Assembly (NCBI RefSeq): GCF_001484605.1
Contig: NZ_CP013747.1
Coordinates: forward strand, 372,001-436,000
DNA length: 64,000 bases
Direction: 5' to 3'
Origin: Pseudarthrobacter sulfonivorans
GTDB lineage: Bacteria; Actinomycetota; Actinomycetes; Actinomycetales; Micrococcaceae
The notes beneath the pieces are model-generated. The model was not told the origin of the DNA. It saw only the letters and a list, made by a program, of their open reading frames with translations, and made no database searches. Position numbers and translations under genes: made by a program. Every line of letters begins with the position of its first letter. Within the stretch, counting starts at the first letter, position 1. Of the stretch, positions 44,808 through 53,806 are shown one piece after another.

Positions 44808-45301
44808 CCGAACACTCTTTCGAAGGAGCGGGGTTCAAGCGTGCTGTCCCGGATGGCGGCTGCAAAGAGATCCGCCAGAGTTTCGGCTGCTGCCTCCAGA
44901 CGATCGGCAAAACTGCTCCGCATCAAGACCCGCATGACCATCGCCTCGGGAACGTTGGGAAAAAGAACGCTGGCATAGTCCTTGGGAATGCCCACCTCGT
45001 CGTGCCGCAGGACCATGTGGCTCAATTCGTGGAGAACGAATTGTTGGCGATGAAGGGCCGATGGAGTGGCCGCATGGAGGATGATTTCTTTCGAGTCTGT
45101 CGACAGCCACAGCCCGCAGACAGAACCCCCGTTGAGTCCGTCGGCAACATCGATGGTTATCGGACGGTTGCGGATCGACTCCACCACCGCGACAAGCCGC
45201 TCTAATGTCAGATGTGTCGGCAGCCGAAGCGAACTGAACGCCTGGGCCGCACTGTCCGCTGGCGTTGAATTTACGACGAATGAAGGATTTTCCATTGTCA
45301 T
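44804..45301 (-). CDS. ImmA/IrrE-type HEXXH metallopeptidase
   Basis: A 165-residue protein with the zinc-peptidase motif in QFVLHELSHMVLRHDE, preceded by GLWLSTDSKEIILHAATPSA, the usual strand before the active helix in ImmA/IrrE proteins. These peptidases cleave or inactivate partner repressors, as ImmA does in ICEBs1. ATG at 45301 is assumed; a second ATG lies two codons later and no strong ribosome-binding site is seen. First gene of the four-gene minus-strand unit peptidase - 7TM protein - EspR-like - hydrolase. The perfect 32-bp palindrome lies about 93 bases upstream. Confidence 0.78.
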   Translation of the reverse strand: MTMENPSFVVNSTPADSAAQAFSSLRLPTHLTLERLVAVVESIRNRPITIDVADGLNGGSVCGLWLSTDSKEIILHAATPSALHRQQFVLHELSHMVLRHDEVGIPKDYASVLFPNVPEAMVMRVLMRSSFADRLEAAAETLADLFAAAIRDSTLEPRSFERVFG

Positions 45302-45393
45302 CCCGTCATTGCACCGGCCAGCCAACGTGAGGCGACCGACCAGACGTCGAGCGGTCCAGAGACCCACAGGAACGTCGTATCTACTATTGAACC

Positions 45394-45425
45394 GCTCTTG
45401 CTCTGGACATGTCCAGAGCAAGAGC
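45394..45425. promoter_or_regulatory. Perfect 32-bp palindrome between SSB and the peptidase gene
   Basis: GCTCTTGCTCTGGACA (45394-45409) is followed directly by its exact reverse complement (45410-45425), with no spacer. It lies 20 bases after the SSB stop and upstream of the ImmA/IrrE-like gene. No T tract follows on the minus strand, so a simple terminator is not obvious; a dimer-binding operator for the downstream module is at least as likely. Confidence 0.6.
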
Positions 45426-45444
45426 ACAAATGCGTTCTAAAGGC

Positions 45445-45948
45445 TTACATCTGCAGCCCATTGGATGCGCGGGCCGCGCCAACCGGAACCGAAGAGAGTC
45501 CTCCCTGCGGTGCAGCTCCCCAGTCCTCCCCCGGCCCTAAGTTCCGCTGTGAAGGTCCAGTGGGGCCAGCAAACACCTCGGCGCTCGTCTTGGGCGTCCG
45601 CTGGAATGCGACCGTCCCGTAGCGCAGGTCGGGCCCCACGTTGTCGGCAACGATGCGGTGAGCCTCGTGCTGCACTCCGTCCTTGTCGTAGTGGCGGAAT
45701 TCCATCTCCCCGCCGACGACAACCGGGTCCCCCTTCTTCAGGGAGTTGGCGACGTTCTCTGCCAGCGCGCGGAACGCGGACACGTTGTGGAAGAGCGGCT
45801 CTCCATCCCGCCAGGAGCCATCCGGATTCTGGAGTCGCTGATTTACGGCCACACGTAGTTTCGCGTGGGCAACCCCCGACTCTCCGAAGCTGAGTTCCGG
45901 ATCGGCGACGAGGTTGCCGGAAATGGATACCGGGATTCTGGTGCCCAT
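45445..45948 (-). CDS. ssb: Single-stranded DNA-binding protein
   Basis: A 167-residue SSB. The OB fold is clear: IPVSISGNLVADPELSFGES, KLRVAVNQRLQN and NVSAFRALAENVANSLKKGD, then GGEMEFRHYDKDG. The C-terminal tail is Gly/Pro rich but ends NGLQM, without the acidic DDEPPF-like tip that recruits repair proteins, so interaction with the host replication machinery may be weaker. ATG follows AAAGGTAGG. Plasmid SSBs protect the incoming strand after conjugation. It is the last gene of the long minus-strand transfer transcript. Confidence 0.92.
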   Translation of the reverse strand: MGTRIPVSISGNLVADPELSFGESGVAHAKLRVAVNQRLQNPDGSWRDGEPLFHNVSAFRALAENVANSLKKGDPVVVGGEMEFRHYDKDGVQHEAHRIVADNVGPDLRYGTVAFQRTPKTSAEVFAGPTGPSQRNLGPGEDWGAAPQGGLSSVPVGAARASNGLQM

Positions 45949-45970
45949 GGTTGGTGCCTACCTTTCTCGT

Positions 45971-45995
45971 TTCCAGCCGGCCAGTCCGGCTGGAA
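45971..45995. repeat. Hairpin between the ardC-like and ssb genes
   Basis: TTCCAGCCGG (45971-45980) pairs with CCGGCTGGAA (45986-45995) around CCAGT. It lies in the 57-base gap between the ArdC-like stop and the SSB start. No U tract; possible attenuator or RNA-processing site allowing separate control of ssb. Confidence 0.45.
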
Positions 45996-46005
45996 ATCTG
46001 GAAGC

Positions 46006-47151
46006 TCATTTCGCCCGGATGTCGGCGGACGTGGGGCGCGGCCAAGCGTGGATCGGGTGCGTATCGACCTGCGCGGCAGCAGAAGGTGCCTGAAGCGACG
46101 TCAGCTTTCCGCCCGCACCGACGGGTTGGGTGATTTGTAAAATGTCGCGGCATGTCGCGGTCACGCGGCCGAGAGTCGACCGGGCTATGTCCATCCGCGT
46201 CAGGAAGCCGTCCCGCTTCCCGTCCCCGGACCAACCGGCCCGTTCGACGTCGATGACTTTGTCCGCCCATCCGGCGAGATAATCCGATGATTGAGTGCCA
46301 CGGTCTACGCCATGGGCGCGCAACACCGTATATGCCACGGACTCTGCTTCCACCTCGGCGAGTCCACGGTGCTGCAGCCCGCTGCCATACAGTGCTCCGA
46401 CTTTGTCGTCAGGTCCATGAAGGTACGCGTGTCCGAGCTCGTGGGCCAGGACGGCCGCAGCGTCCTCCGGACCGAGCCAGGCACCGACCTGGATCCGTCT
46501 ATCCGCAAAATCAGTGAAACCGCTCGACATCGAGCGCTGGCTGCCCGTGACGTCCACGGCGAAACGGCGGCGTTCCGCAGCGTAAACCAGGGACTTCCAG
46601 AGTCCCGCTGGGACATCAGCCATCCCGACGCCGGCACGCGGCACATAGATCGGCTCGCCTTCCGTCTGGGTGACATCGAAGACTGCCTGACCGCGCCAAC
46701 CGACGATCTTCCGGTCAGTCGTCGTCGGACTGGCTCCGGGTTCCTCCACTCCCCTGCCGCCGACCGTGTTGCTGCCTGCCATTTCCGCTGAGTCCGATCC
46801 TATGGGTGCCATTCGCGGAGCCAGCACCCAGAGCGCATGCTCACCCTTGAGAACCAAACGGCCATGCCGCTCCCATTCGCGGTACCCGGCGACCAGCGTG
46901 GGCGGTTGAAGTCCGAGCAGTTCGCGCTGGGCCCTAAGCAGAGCCACGTTTCCGCCTGAGTAGCGCCACAGCGTGGCAGACGTATCCAGAAGTTGATGCC
47001 AGCGACCCGGCGAGGAAATCGCACCCTCGAGAATGGCATGCAGCTGTCCTGTCAGTTGGATGATGCGCGCTTCGGGATCCAGCCGCTTACCGCCCGCGCC
47101 GTTGTCCGCGTTGGACGCAGCATCTCCAGGGGCCACGACAGCCACCTCCAT
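46006..47151 (-). CDS. ArdC-like antirestriction/ssDNA-binding protein with metallopeptidase domain
   Basis: A 381-residue protein. The N-terminal ArdC-type ssDNA-binding region shows WHQLLDTSATLWRYSGGNVA, ALLRAQRELLGLQPPTLVAG and LVLKGEHALWVLAP. After a linker the second domain has the zinc-peptidase helix VLAHELGHAYLHGPDD and EVEAESVAYTVLRAHG. ArdC of IncW plasmids protects transferred DNA from host restriction and has this two-domain plan. The gene is between DUF4913 and ssb in the transfer transcript, fitting expression in the recipient. Function is inferred by family. Confidence 0.82.
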   Translation of the reverse strand: MEVAVVAPGDAASNADNGAGGKRLDPEARIIQLTGQLHAILEGAISSPGRWHQLLDTSATLWRYSGGNVALLRAQRELLGLQPPTLVAGYREWERHGRLVLKGEHALWVLAPRMAPIGSDSAEMAGSNTVGGRGVEEPGASPTTTDRKIVGWRGQAVFDVTQTEGEPIYVPRAGVGMADVPAGLWKSLVYAAERRRFAVDVTGSQRSMSSGFTDFADRRIQVGAWLGPEDAAAVLAHELGHAYLHGPDDKVGALYGSGLQHRGLAEVEAESVAYTVLRAHGVDRGTQSSDYLAGWADKVIDVERAGWSGDGKRDGFLTRMDIARSTLGRVTATCRDILQITQPVGAGGKLTSLQAPSAAAQVDTHPIHAWPRPTSADIRAK

Positions 47152-47191
47152 TGCTTCTTAGTACGCGTCCGCCCCTACAAGTAGCGGACAC

Positions 47192-47701
47192 TTATCCATG
47201 CGACCAGCCGGTTCTGTTCGCATGACCTTGGGGCGTCGTGCGCAGTTGGTGCGATTCAGAGCTCCAAGCAAGGAACTCTGAATCACCTACAGGCATCACA
47301 CGTGGTTTGGCCTCCCTGTGAGCCTGCAGTCCCACACAGCCGATGGCCTTGGTGTGGATTCGGAGGCGCTCGACGGCCAACGACATACGTTCGTGGAACC
47401 CGAGCGGGCCGAACCCGGCGTCTGATTCTCCGTAAGAGGCGTGCTCCGCCCTCTGCAGTGCGTAGAGTTCGGCGACCAGTTCAGCGTGCCTCCACCAGCA
47501 GTCCGGCACGACCGATGTCGACAGCCTGTACGTGGAGACGAACCACCGGACCCACAGGTCCAACTCCGTCCACGCGCTCCTGACCGTATCCTGATCAAGG
47601 TCCCGCCACCTGTAGGTCGGTGTTGTTGTATCCTGTGGCTTTGGCTCAAGTTCGTCGAAGAACAGGGCCAGCGGATCGCCGTCGTCATCAAACTGTCTCA
47701 T
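47192..47701 (-). CDS. DUF4913 domain-containing protein
   Basis: A 169-residue protein starting with ATG at 47701, overlapping the coupling-protein stop by 14 bases. TPTYRWRDLDQDTVRSAWTE, LDLWVRWFVSTYRLSTSVVP and CWWRHAELVAELYALQRAEH with FHERMSLAVERLRI match the DUF4913 family found almost only beside actinobacterial VirD4 genes. No biochemical function is known. Its constant neighbourhood suggests an accessory role for the coupling protein or relaxosome. Confidence 0.8.
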   Translation of the reverse strand: MRQFDDDGDPLALFFDELEPKPQDTTTPTYRWRDLDQDTVRSAWTELDLWVRWFVSTYRLSTSVVPDCWWRHAELVAELYALQRAEHASYGESDAGFGPLGFHERMSLAVERLRIHTKAIGCVGLQAHREAKPRVMPVGDSEFLAWSSESHQLRTTPQGHANRTGWSHG

Positions 47702-49499
47702 CGGAAGCCTTCTCGACAGGCGCACGCTGCGCGGCATGGCCCAACGCGAGGGCTTCTTCCGCCTCCTGTTTGAACCGCCCCAGGTCTGCCGCATCCTTCC
47801 GCTGGTGCCAACCGCGCAGGTCAAGCAGGATGGGCCGTGTTCGGCGCCCCAGCATCAGGGCCGTTCCCGGCGGGAGCCTGCGGATCTCGTGCAGGGCGAT
47901 GACAGGCAAATCGCGAATCTGTTCGCCAACCTGCCGCCCTTGAGAGGACCATGACCTGGTCCTGTACGTGAACTGACGCTCCCCCAACAGTGCCGCAAGA
48001 TCCCGAAGGTCGCGCTCGTCCGATCCGCCGCCGAAAATGACCTTGATGATGGCCGATTCCCAGATGGTGGAGGCTTCCTCGATGGACCAGCCTGAGCGTG
48101 CCTGAGACATCGACTGCAGGACAACCATGGTGGAAATTCCGATTCCGCCGCCGTCCGACAGAGTCACCGGGAGGCCCGGCCAGGGCGAGAGATTTGCGAT
48201 CTCGTCGAGGATGAGCGACAGGGGCGGGTCGAGCCTGCCGCCCGCGGCGGTGAAGGCCATCTCCCGGGCTGTGGCGTCAATGTCGTCAATAAGCGCGGAT
48301 AGGTAAGGCCCGGCGGCGGCCGCCCCGGATTTTGTGCCGATCAGGTACAGGGTGCCCCGTTCGCGGATGAAGCTTCGGGGATCGAATTCGTCTTCCGGAT
48401 TTGTCGGGTCCAGGGCGGCGAGCACTTTCGGGGATGACAGTGGCGCCACGGCAGCTGAGACACCGATCCAGGAGTTGGACGTATTCCGGGGATCGTCCTC
48501 CAGAATCCCCATCAGGTCCGACTGCCAGCCCAAAGCCGCGCGCGGACCCTGCAGGACTTCCAAGGCCTCCGCGGCAAGCACAGGGTTGGAGGACCACCGC
48601 CGAAACGCCCTGATTCCCTCACCGGAGAGGGCCGCCGCATGCAGGAGTGTCTGTAGGACGATCTGGGCACGCTTTTGCCAGGCAGCATTCTCGCCCGTCA
48701 TCTGTGTGTCGGCCGAGATCACCAGCGCTCGCCGGACAGCAATGTCCGGGTCGTCACAGCCACGAACAGGTGACCACCGGAGCGTGGAGCCCAACCCTGA
48801 CATCCCTTGAGGATCGAACACGGTGACCGGCCGTCCTCCGCTGGCCCTGGCTTTCATCGTCACGGCCAGGTTGTCAGCCCGGGTCGACGTAGTGACCACC
48901 GCACCGGGGGCATCGAGAATGGCGTTGATGACCACAAAGAGTCCCTTGCCGGACCGCGGCGCCCCCTGGATCACCATCGACTCCTCAGTGGAGACATTGA
49001 TCTTCACGCCCCGCGACGTGCCGAGCGTCCACGACACATCGGCAAGGCGCAGCCGTTGCAAGCCGGGCCTCGTCACATACCCCCGGCGCAGCGCTGCCCG
49101 CCGCCCAAACTCCCTGGCGATCTCGGCCCGTTTGGCAATCCCCTCGCGGCTCAGGATTTCCAGCCGGAGCCAGGCGCCGGACTGCCGCCAGCCGTGCCAA
49201 GCAAACAAACCAATTACCGCACAGGCGGCCAGGACCGCGAGCGCCGCACCCAGCAACAACCGAACGATGAAGATGTCGATCACGCAGCCAGCTGGCATCT
49301 GGCCGAAGGAGCCCACATCCCCCGTCACCAGCACGACGACGGCGAACGGACTATGCGAAACCGTCAGCTCAGTCCCGCATTGCCACAGCGCTACCAGGCT
49401 CACGGCCCATTCAGTCACTGCGCATATGGCGAAGTATCCGGCCAAGCAGAGAAGTCCGAGGTTGACGAGCGGAACGTCATCGTGAGGGTGGGATTTCAT
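47688..49499 (-). CDS. Type IV coupling protein (VirD4/TraG-like)
   Basis: A 603-residue ATPase. Two hydrophobic N-terminal helices (about 12-40 and 78-102) anchor it; Walker A QGAPRSGKG is near residue 180 and Walker B LSLILDEIAN near 430, followed by TMVVLQSMSQARSGW, which is diagnostic for TraG/VirD4 proteins. It links the relaxase-DNA complex to the secretion channel. Overlaps by four bases with the VirB4-like gene before it, so the two are coupled. Length is normal for actinobacterial members. Confidence 0.93.
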   Translation of the reverse strand: MKSHPHDDVPLVNLGLLCLAGYFAICAVTEWAVSLVALWQCGTELTVSHSPFAVVVLVTGDVGSFGQMPAGCVIDIFIVRLLLGAALAVLAACAVIGLFAWHGWRQSGAWLRLEILSREGIAKRAEIAREFGRRAALRRGYVTRPGLQRLRLADVSWTLGTSRGVKINVSTEESMVIQGAPRSGKGLFVVINAILDAPGAVVTTSTRADNLAVTMKARASGGRPVTVFDPQGMSGLGSTLRWSPVRGCDDPDIAVRRALVISADTQMTGENAAWQKRAQIVLQTLLHAAALSGEGIRAFRRWSSNPVLAAEALEVLQGPRAALGWQSDLMGILEDDPRNTSNSWIGVSAAVAPLSSPKVLAALDPTNPEDEFDPRSFIRERGTLYLIGTKSGAAAAGPYLSALIDDIDATAREMAFTAAGGRLDPPLSLILDEIANLSPWPGLPVTLSDGGGIGISTMVVLQSMSQARSGWSIEEASTIWESAIIKVIFGGGSDERDLRDLAALLGERQFTYRTRSWSSQGRQVGEQIRDLPVIALHEIRRLPPGTALMLGRRTRPILLDLRGWHQRKDAADLGRFKQEAEEALALGHAAQRAPVEKASDETV

Positions 49500-50956
49500 T
49501 CCAGCATCCTGTGGTCCGTAGTGAAGACCTCGAGCTCGTCTGTGGTCACCCTGTTGGCGACGATGAACGATCGGCTCCCCACCTTCCAGAGACCGACCCC
49601 CTTGGGTAGGTTCTCCACCTGCTCACACTCGGCAGCCGTGAGCCCCAGCGCCTCCTTGGTCAGGCGCATTGAGTCGTGCTTCTGCCGATAGATGATGCGA
49701 GTGTCAGCCTCAGTCAGTAGGCCCAGCGCCTTCTGACGGTGCCCGCTGGTGCTGTCCCCAATCTCGTTGAGATCGGCCACCTTGTGCATGATCAGCAGGT
49801 TCGCAATGCCGTACGTGCGAGCCAGCCGCCACTGTTCGCTCATCTTGACCAACATGTACGGGTCGGCCAGCATGCGCCAGCCTTCGTCGTAGACAACCAG
49901 GCGCTTGCCGCCGTCCGGGTTGGTGATGGCCGCTTCCAGCCAGGTGGCACTGCAGGCGGCCGCGAGCGACAGCGCCTGCTCGGAGGCTCCGATGAGCCCC
50001 GACGTGTCCATCACCATCATCGGCGCGTCCGCGTCGAACGTCACGGTGGACGGCGCATCGAACATACCTTCGAGGTCACCGGACACAGTGCGGCGCAGTG
50101 AGTGCGCAACTGAACTGCCGCCGTCGGGCCCTACAAGCTTGAGTGTCTCCGGGGCCGGGTCCAGAAGCCGGTCAAGCACCATCGGAAGCGTAGGCGTTGC
50201 GTTTGCGGACACGGCCTCAGTCAAGGCCATGTCCAGTGCCGTGTGTTCGACCGGCAGCATCGGCGCCCCCTGGCGCATGAGCGACACCAAAGCCACCAGG
50301 AGCTGCCGGCGGCGCTGCCGGACGACTGCTTGCCATTGGGCGTTGGACAGATCGCTGGCCCTCGGGCCCGCATCCAGCGGGTTCACTCGCGTCCGGCGCC
50401 CCGGCCCCACCGAAATCACCTTCCCCCCAACAGCGCGCGCAACCGGCACCCACTCCCCCTTGGGGTCAGAGGCCACGGCAGCCTTACGGCCCAGCGTGAT
50501 CGAGCGCGCCACCAGCGACTTGCCGCACATCGACTTCCCCGTCCCCACCGTGCCGATGACCACTATGGACGGGCCGCTGATTACTCCCTTGTCGTACAGG
50601 ATCCAGGGGTCATACGAGAACGCACCTGAGCCGAAGACATCCGAGCCAATGTACGTTCCTTCGTGCCCAAGGCCCGATTCGGTCAGGAACGGATACGCGG
50701 CCGCAAACGTCATGGTGGAGGCGCGGTGCAGGGGCGGCTGGAGCCGGTGCTGACCCGCCATCTCATGCGGACCCTGACGACGGCGTTTGGCTGCTTCAGC
50801 ATTCAGGCCATCCTCAGATGGTTCACCCGTCAGCCGTTCCCACAAACCTTTCGGCCCGCCGTCGGCACCTTCTGGACGCCGACGACGACGTTCCCGGCGA
50901 GCGCTCCGCGTCTCACCAGCGGAGATGAACTCGACCCTATTGCTCTTCGATTTCAT
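49496..50956 (-). CDS. VirB4-like conjugation ATPase
   Basis: A 486-residue protein with very basic N-terminus (RSARRERRRRRPEG). Walker A is GTVGTGKS at 135-142, with DPKGEWVPVARAVGGKV after it; Walker B RLVVYDEGW is near residue 350, followed by MHKVADLNEIGDSTSGHRQK. It is shorter than proteobacterial VirB4 because the N-terminal domain is provided by the separate SCO6880-like protein encoded just upstream. Start overlaps that gene's stop by four bases. It powers assembly or transport at the inner face of the channel. Confidence 0.9.
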   Translation of the reverse strand: MKSKSNRVEFISAGETRSARRERRRRRPEGADGGPKGLWERLTGEPSEDGLNAEAAKRRRQGPHEMAGQHRLQPPLHRASTMTFAAAYPFLTESGLGHEGTYIGSDVFGSGAFSYDPWILYDKGVISGPSIVVIGTVGTGKSMCGKSLVARSITLGRKAAVASDPKGEWVPVARAVGGKVISVGPGRRTRVNPLDAGPRASDLSNAQWQAVVRQRRRQLLVALVSLMRQGAPMLPVEHTALDMALTEAVSANATPTLPMVLDRLLDPAPETLKLVGPDGGSSVAHSLRRTVSGDLEGMFDAPSTVTFDADAPMMVMDTSGLIGASEQALSLAAACSATWLEAAITNPDGGKRLVVYDEGWRMLADPYMLVKMSEQWRLARTYGIANLLIMHKVADLNEIGDSTSGHRQKALGLLTEADTRIIYRQKHDSMRLTKEALGLTAAECEQVENLPKGVGLWKVGSRSFIVANRVTTDELEVFTTDHRMLE

Positions 50957-52437
50957 TTGAGTCCCCTACCGAGTGGCAGCCCGCCCGCGATGAAGGCAGC
51001 CCATTGCTGCCCCACCAGCAGGCGAAGGTCGACGAACGCGCTCGCAGCAGCAGATTCCAGTTCCTGCCGGCAACGCGAGAGCTCCTCCAGCGTCGCGGCG
51101 GTGATGGTTACGTACGCCGCCTGACGGACATCGCCGTGGCCGGCGACGATCTCTTCCTCGCGCTGCTGCACCTCCTGTTCCTCCGCGAGCTGTTCGCGCG
51201 TGGTCGGCCGGTCGAACTTCGCGTTGATCCGGCGTCTGGTCTCGTGGGCTTCCTGCGCGGACCGGATGTCCCTCAATGCCCGGTCCGCGGGTACAGCCCT
51301 GAGGACCTGTGTGACGGCGTGCCTAAAGCCGCCGACGTAGACGAGTGGGTGAAGGAACCCCGCGAACACCTTCTGCCGTGGCCATTCTGCAACCCAGAAC
51401 GTTTGGTGGAAGCCCGTGTCTGTCTGAAGATACGACCAGTGTTCCTCCATGCCCATCGGGCCGGACTGTGCAGGGTCAACGCCCTCAAAGTCACGTTTTC
51501 GCTGTTCGATCGCTACGACCGAGGACGGGTCAAAGGCCCCACGGAGGATTGACGCGAACTGCCTGTCGGAAAGCCATTCTTCGACCTTCACACCGTGGGT
51601 CTTAAGTCCTGTCGCCAGCGCCTCCAGCTCCGACCGCAGAGTCTGCTCGATCCCGGCAGCCCCGCCTCCGGCGTCGCGGATTCTCCGGCGAGCGCGGGCG
51701 GTGTCGAGTACCAAGGTCAGCATAATGTCATGGCTGCTCGTCGTACCCGCCGCCGACACGAGATCCTGGTACGAGCGGTCGCCCCACTCGGTTCCCGGCG
51801 ACATCGCCTTACGTGCCGCCACGCGTCTTCTGTAGTACTCCTCCAGCGCCGAGGCGGGGAAGTGCACTGTGTAGTCCTGAATCGCGATACGGGCAACACC
51901 CTGGTGTTTGGCGAGGTTAGCTTGGACTCGGGACCATTCCTGCACGGCGTAGGCCTTGTCCTCGTCTTCAAGCAAGGCAAAGGCATTGGCGCGGCACCGA
52001 ATGACGGCGAATGCCTCGCGAGCCTCGCGGTCGACGACGAAACACCAGCCGCCAGCCGTCCGATGAATGACCAGTGTGGAGAGCCCGCCTGGGAGCACCA
52101 GCGATCCCGCGATCACTGGCTTCTCGGGGGATGCCAGGAATGTGGTTTGGCGTGTAGCTTTTCTCGCCCCAAATCGGGATGCGGTGAGGATCCACACTGG
52201 ACATGGGATCCTGGCGTACTGCAGAAACCCGAGGAACAGCAGTGAGAGCCAGAGCGGACTCGTCCAAAACAGTCTGTGGGGTCCACCTGCAGCGGACGCT
52301 AAGCATGCCGTGAGTATTCCGGCGCCGGCGAATGCCAACTGATACCACTGCAGTCCGAGCAGGACTCCGTGGCGTTCCTGCCGGGGGAAGCTGACGGGAC
52401 TGAGGGCTCCGCTTTCGTCAGTCATGGTGGCCTTCAA
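50953..52437 (-). CDS. SCO6880-like conjugation membrane protein (PrgI/VirB3-VirB4 N-terminal-like)
   Basis: A 494-residue protein. Two hydrophobic helices are near residues 28-48 and 58-75 (WYQLAFAGAGILTACLASAA), resembling PrgI/VirB3, followed by a large cytoplasmic domain (LVLPGGLSTLVIHRTAGGWC, AEWPRQKVFAGFLHPLVYVG, AHETRRRINAKFDRPTTREQ) as in the SCO6880 family of actinobacterial transfer clusters. It overlaps both neighbours. Start may be ATG at 52437 or 52425. Confidence 0.85.
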   Translation of the reverse strand: MKATMTDESGALSPVSFPRQERHGVLLGLQWYQLAFAGAGILTACLASAAGGPHRLFWTSPLWLSLLFLGFLQYARIPCPVWILTASRFGARKATRQTTFLASPEKPVIAGSLVLPGGLSTLVIHRTAGGWCFVVDREAREAFAVIRCRANAFALLEDEDKAYAVQEWSRVQANLAKHQGVARIAIQDYTVHFPASALEEYYRRRVAARKAMSPGTEWGDRSYQDLVSAAGTTSSHDIMLTLVLDTARARRRIRDAGGGAAGIEQTLRSELEALATGLKTHGVKVEEWLSDRQFASILRGAFDPSSVVAIEQRKRDFEGVDPAQSGPMGMEEHWSYLQTDTGFHQTFWVAEWPRQKVFAGFLHPLVYVGGFRHAVTQVLRAVPADRALRDIRSAQEAHETRRRINAKFDRPTTREQLAEEQEVQQREEEIVAGHGDVRQAAYVTITAATLEELSRCRQELESAAASAFVDLRLLVGQQWAAFIAGGLPLGRGLK

Positions 52438-53797
52438 TCCGTGGTGGGATCACCGTCGTCGTTGTTTCTTGCTTTTGTACGGGCGGCCTTTGAGCCGCAG
52501 GCGCCTGGCTCGTTTTGTCCGGAACCGGCTGGACTGTTGCGGGCTCGTGCTTAGAAGCAGGCCCAAGGGATGGAGTCACGGTGGCGCTTGGTCCTGGCTC
52601 TGCTCGCTCCGGCGCGCGGGCTGGTGTCTCCGACACTCTGGGCCCGGAGAGCAACTGAAGTTGCGTTGAGCTGACGACGGCCGAACCTGGAGCGCCCGAA
52701 GGCCTCGGGATGGTGGCAGCTGGCCGCGAGACTCTTGCCGGGAGAGGCCTGGGAGTCGAGGGCACGGGTGAGAATCCCGATGCTCCACCGTGTCCCAACA
52801 ACAAGTGATGGCTTCGGATCTGGTGACTTAGTTGGCGTCCGGAGAACCCTGCCGCGGCTCGTGCTGTTTGGCCGCCGCCGGCAGCGCCTGCTGCTGCGGC
52901 CAGCTCACCGCCAGCGAAGCCGACAAGCTTGAGCGCAAGCAGCGGCGCCGCACAGGCGACAGTCATGCCAACAGCGCCCGCAGCGATCCCGGCAAAGGAG
53001 GTTGAATCGGAAAACAGCTTTACGGCTACGGCCAGGATGGTCGCCGCGAGTGGCTTGGCCAACAGCAGGGCCACCACTACCTCGCACCACCGTGCCATCC
53101 ATGACTTCGTCTTCTCCCACGGCATCATCATCAGGGCCACTGGAGCAACGGCTCCGAGGACGATGAGGGCAAAGGACCTGAATATCATCGAACACATCAG
53201 AATGAAGGCGAGGATCCAGATGATCAGGGTAGCGAAGACCGTTATCACCAACGCTCCGCTGAGTGCCGACGGTGCCGTGCTAACCGACCCAAGTAAGAGC
53301 TTCCACTCGTTGACAGATCCTGCGGGAGCCCGCTCGAAGCCAAAGAGGCGCATGAAGACGACGTACGGATCGGAACCGAGCGTCTCCAGGAGCGCCGTTG
53401 ATGCCTCGTCGCTGACGTGCGTCAGCGTCCGCATCAGGTAGACCGCAGCTCCTACAGCGGGGATGGCCATCAGGCCGCCGATCAGGGCACGCCAGATCCT
53501 TCGAGACTGTTGGGCGATGAGACCCGACAGCAGTTGCAGAATCATGGCGACGACGAGGGGTGTCGCCATGACAACAAGCCACCATCCCGTGAGGCCCTGC
53601 ACCGCTGCCCATTGGGAGTCATCGACGTTGGATGCTCCGAACGCGCCGGAGATGAAGGACCAAAGCCAGGAAGCGATGCCCTCCAGAATGCCGGCTAGAA
53701 AGGCGTTGAACGCAGACAATGCGCCGTTTTGGGCCTGGGAGACTAGCCCGCAGCCGGGAGGCCACCACGCTCCGGGAGCGCAGAGATCGGGCAGCAT
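52418..53797 (-). CDS. VirB6/TrbL-like polytopic membrane protein
   Basis: A 459-residue protein with about six to seven hydrophobic helices between residues 25 and 300 (ALVITVFATLIIWILAFILM, SFALIVLGAVAPVALMMMPW), followed by about 150 residues rich in Pro, Ala and Ser (SPVPSTPRPLPARVSRPAAT) that are probably cytoplasmic and disordered. This is the form of the actinobacterial VirB6 channel subunit. Start taken as ATG/GTG at 53797, nine bases after the small membrane gene; the end overlaps the SCO6880 start. Confidence 0.85.
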   Translation of the reverse strand: MLPDLCAPGAWWPPGCGLVSQAQNGALSAFNAFLAGILEGIASWLWSFISGAFGASNVDDSQWAAVQGLTGWWLVVMATPLVVAMILQLLSGLIAQQSRRIWRALIGGLMAIPAVGAAVYLMRTLTHVSDEASTALLETLGSDPYVVFMRLFGFERAPAGSVNEWKLLLGSVSTAPSALSGALVITVFATLIIWILAFILMCSMIFRSFALIVLGAVAPVALMMMPWEKTKSWMARWCEVVVALLLAKPLAATILAVAVKLFSDSTSFAGIAAGAVGMTVACAAPLLALKLVGFAGGELAAAAGAAGGGQTARAAAGFSGRQLSHQIRSHHLLLGHGGASGFSPVPSTPRPLPARVSRPAATIPRPSGAPGSAVVSSTQLQLLSGPRVSETPARAPERAEPGPSATVTPSLGPASKHEPATVQPVPDKTSQAPAAQRPPVQKQETTTTVIPPRIEGHHD

Positions 53798-53806
53798 TGC
53801 GCGCCC

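Noticed and set aside
45394..45425. Simple Rho-independent terminator for ssb
   Set aside because: No T tract follows on the minus strand and there is no loop; kept as regulatory palindrome instead.
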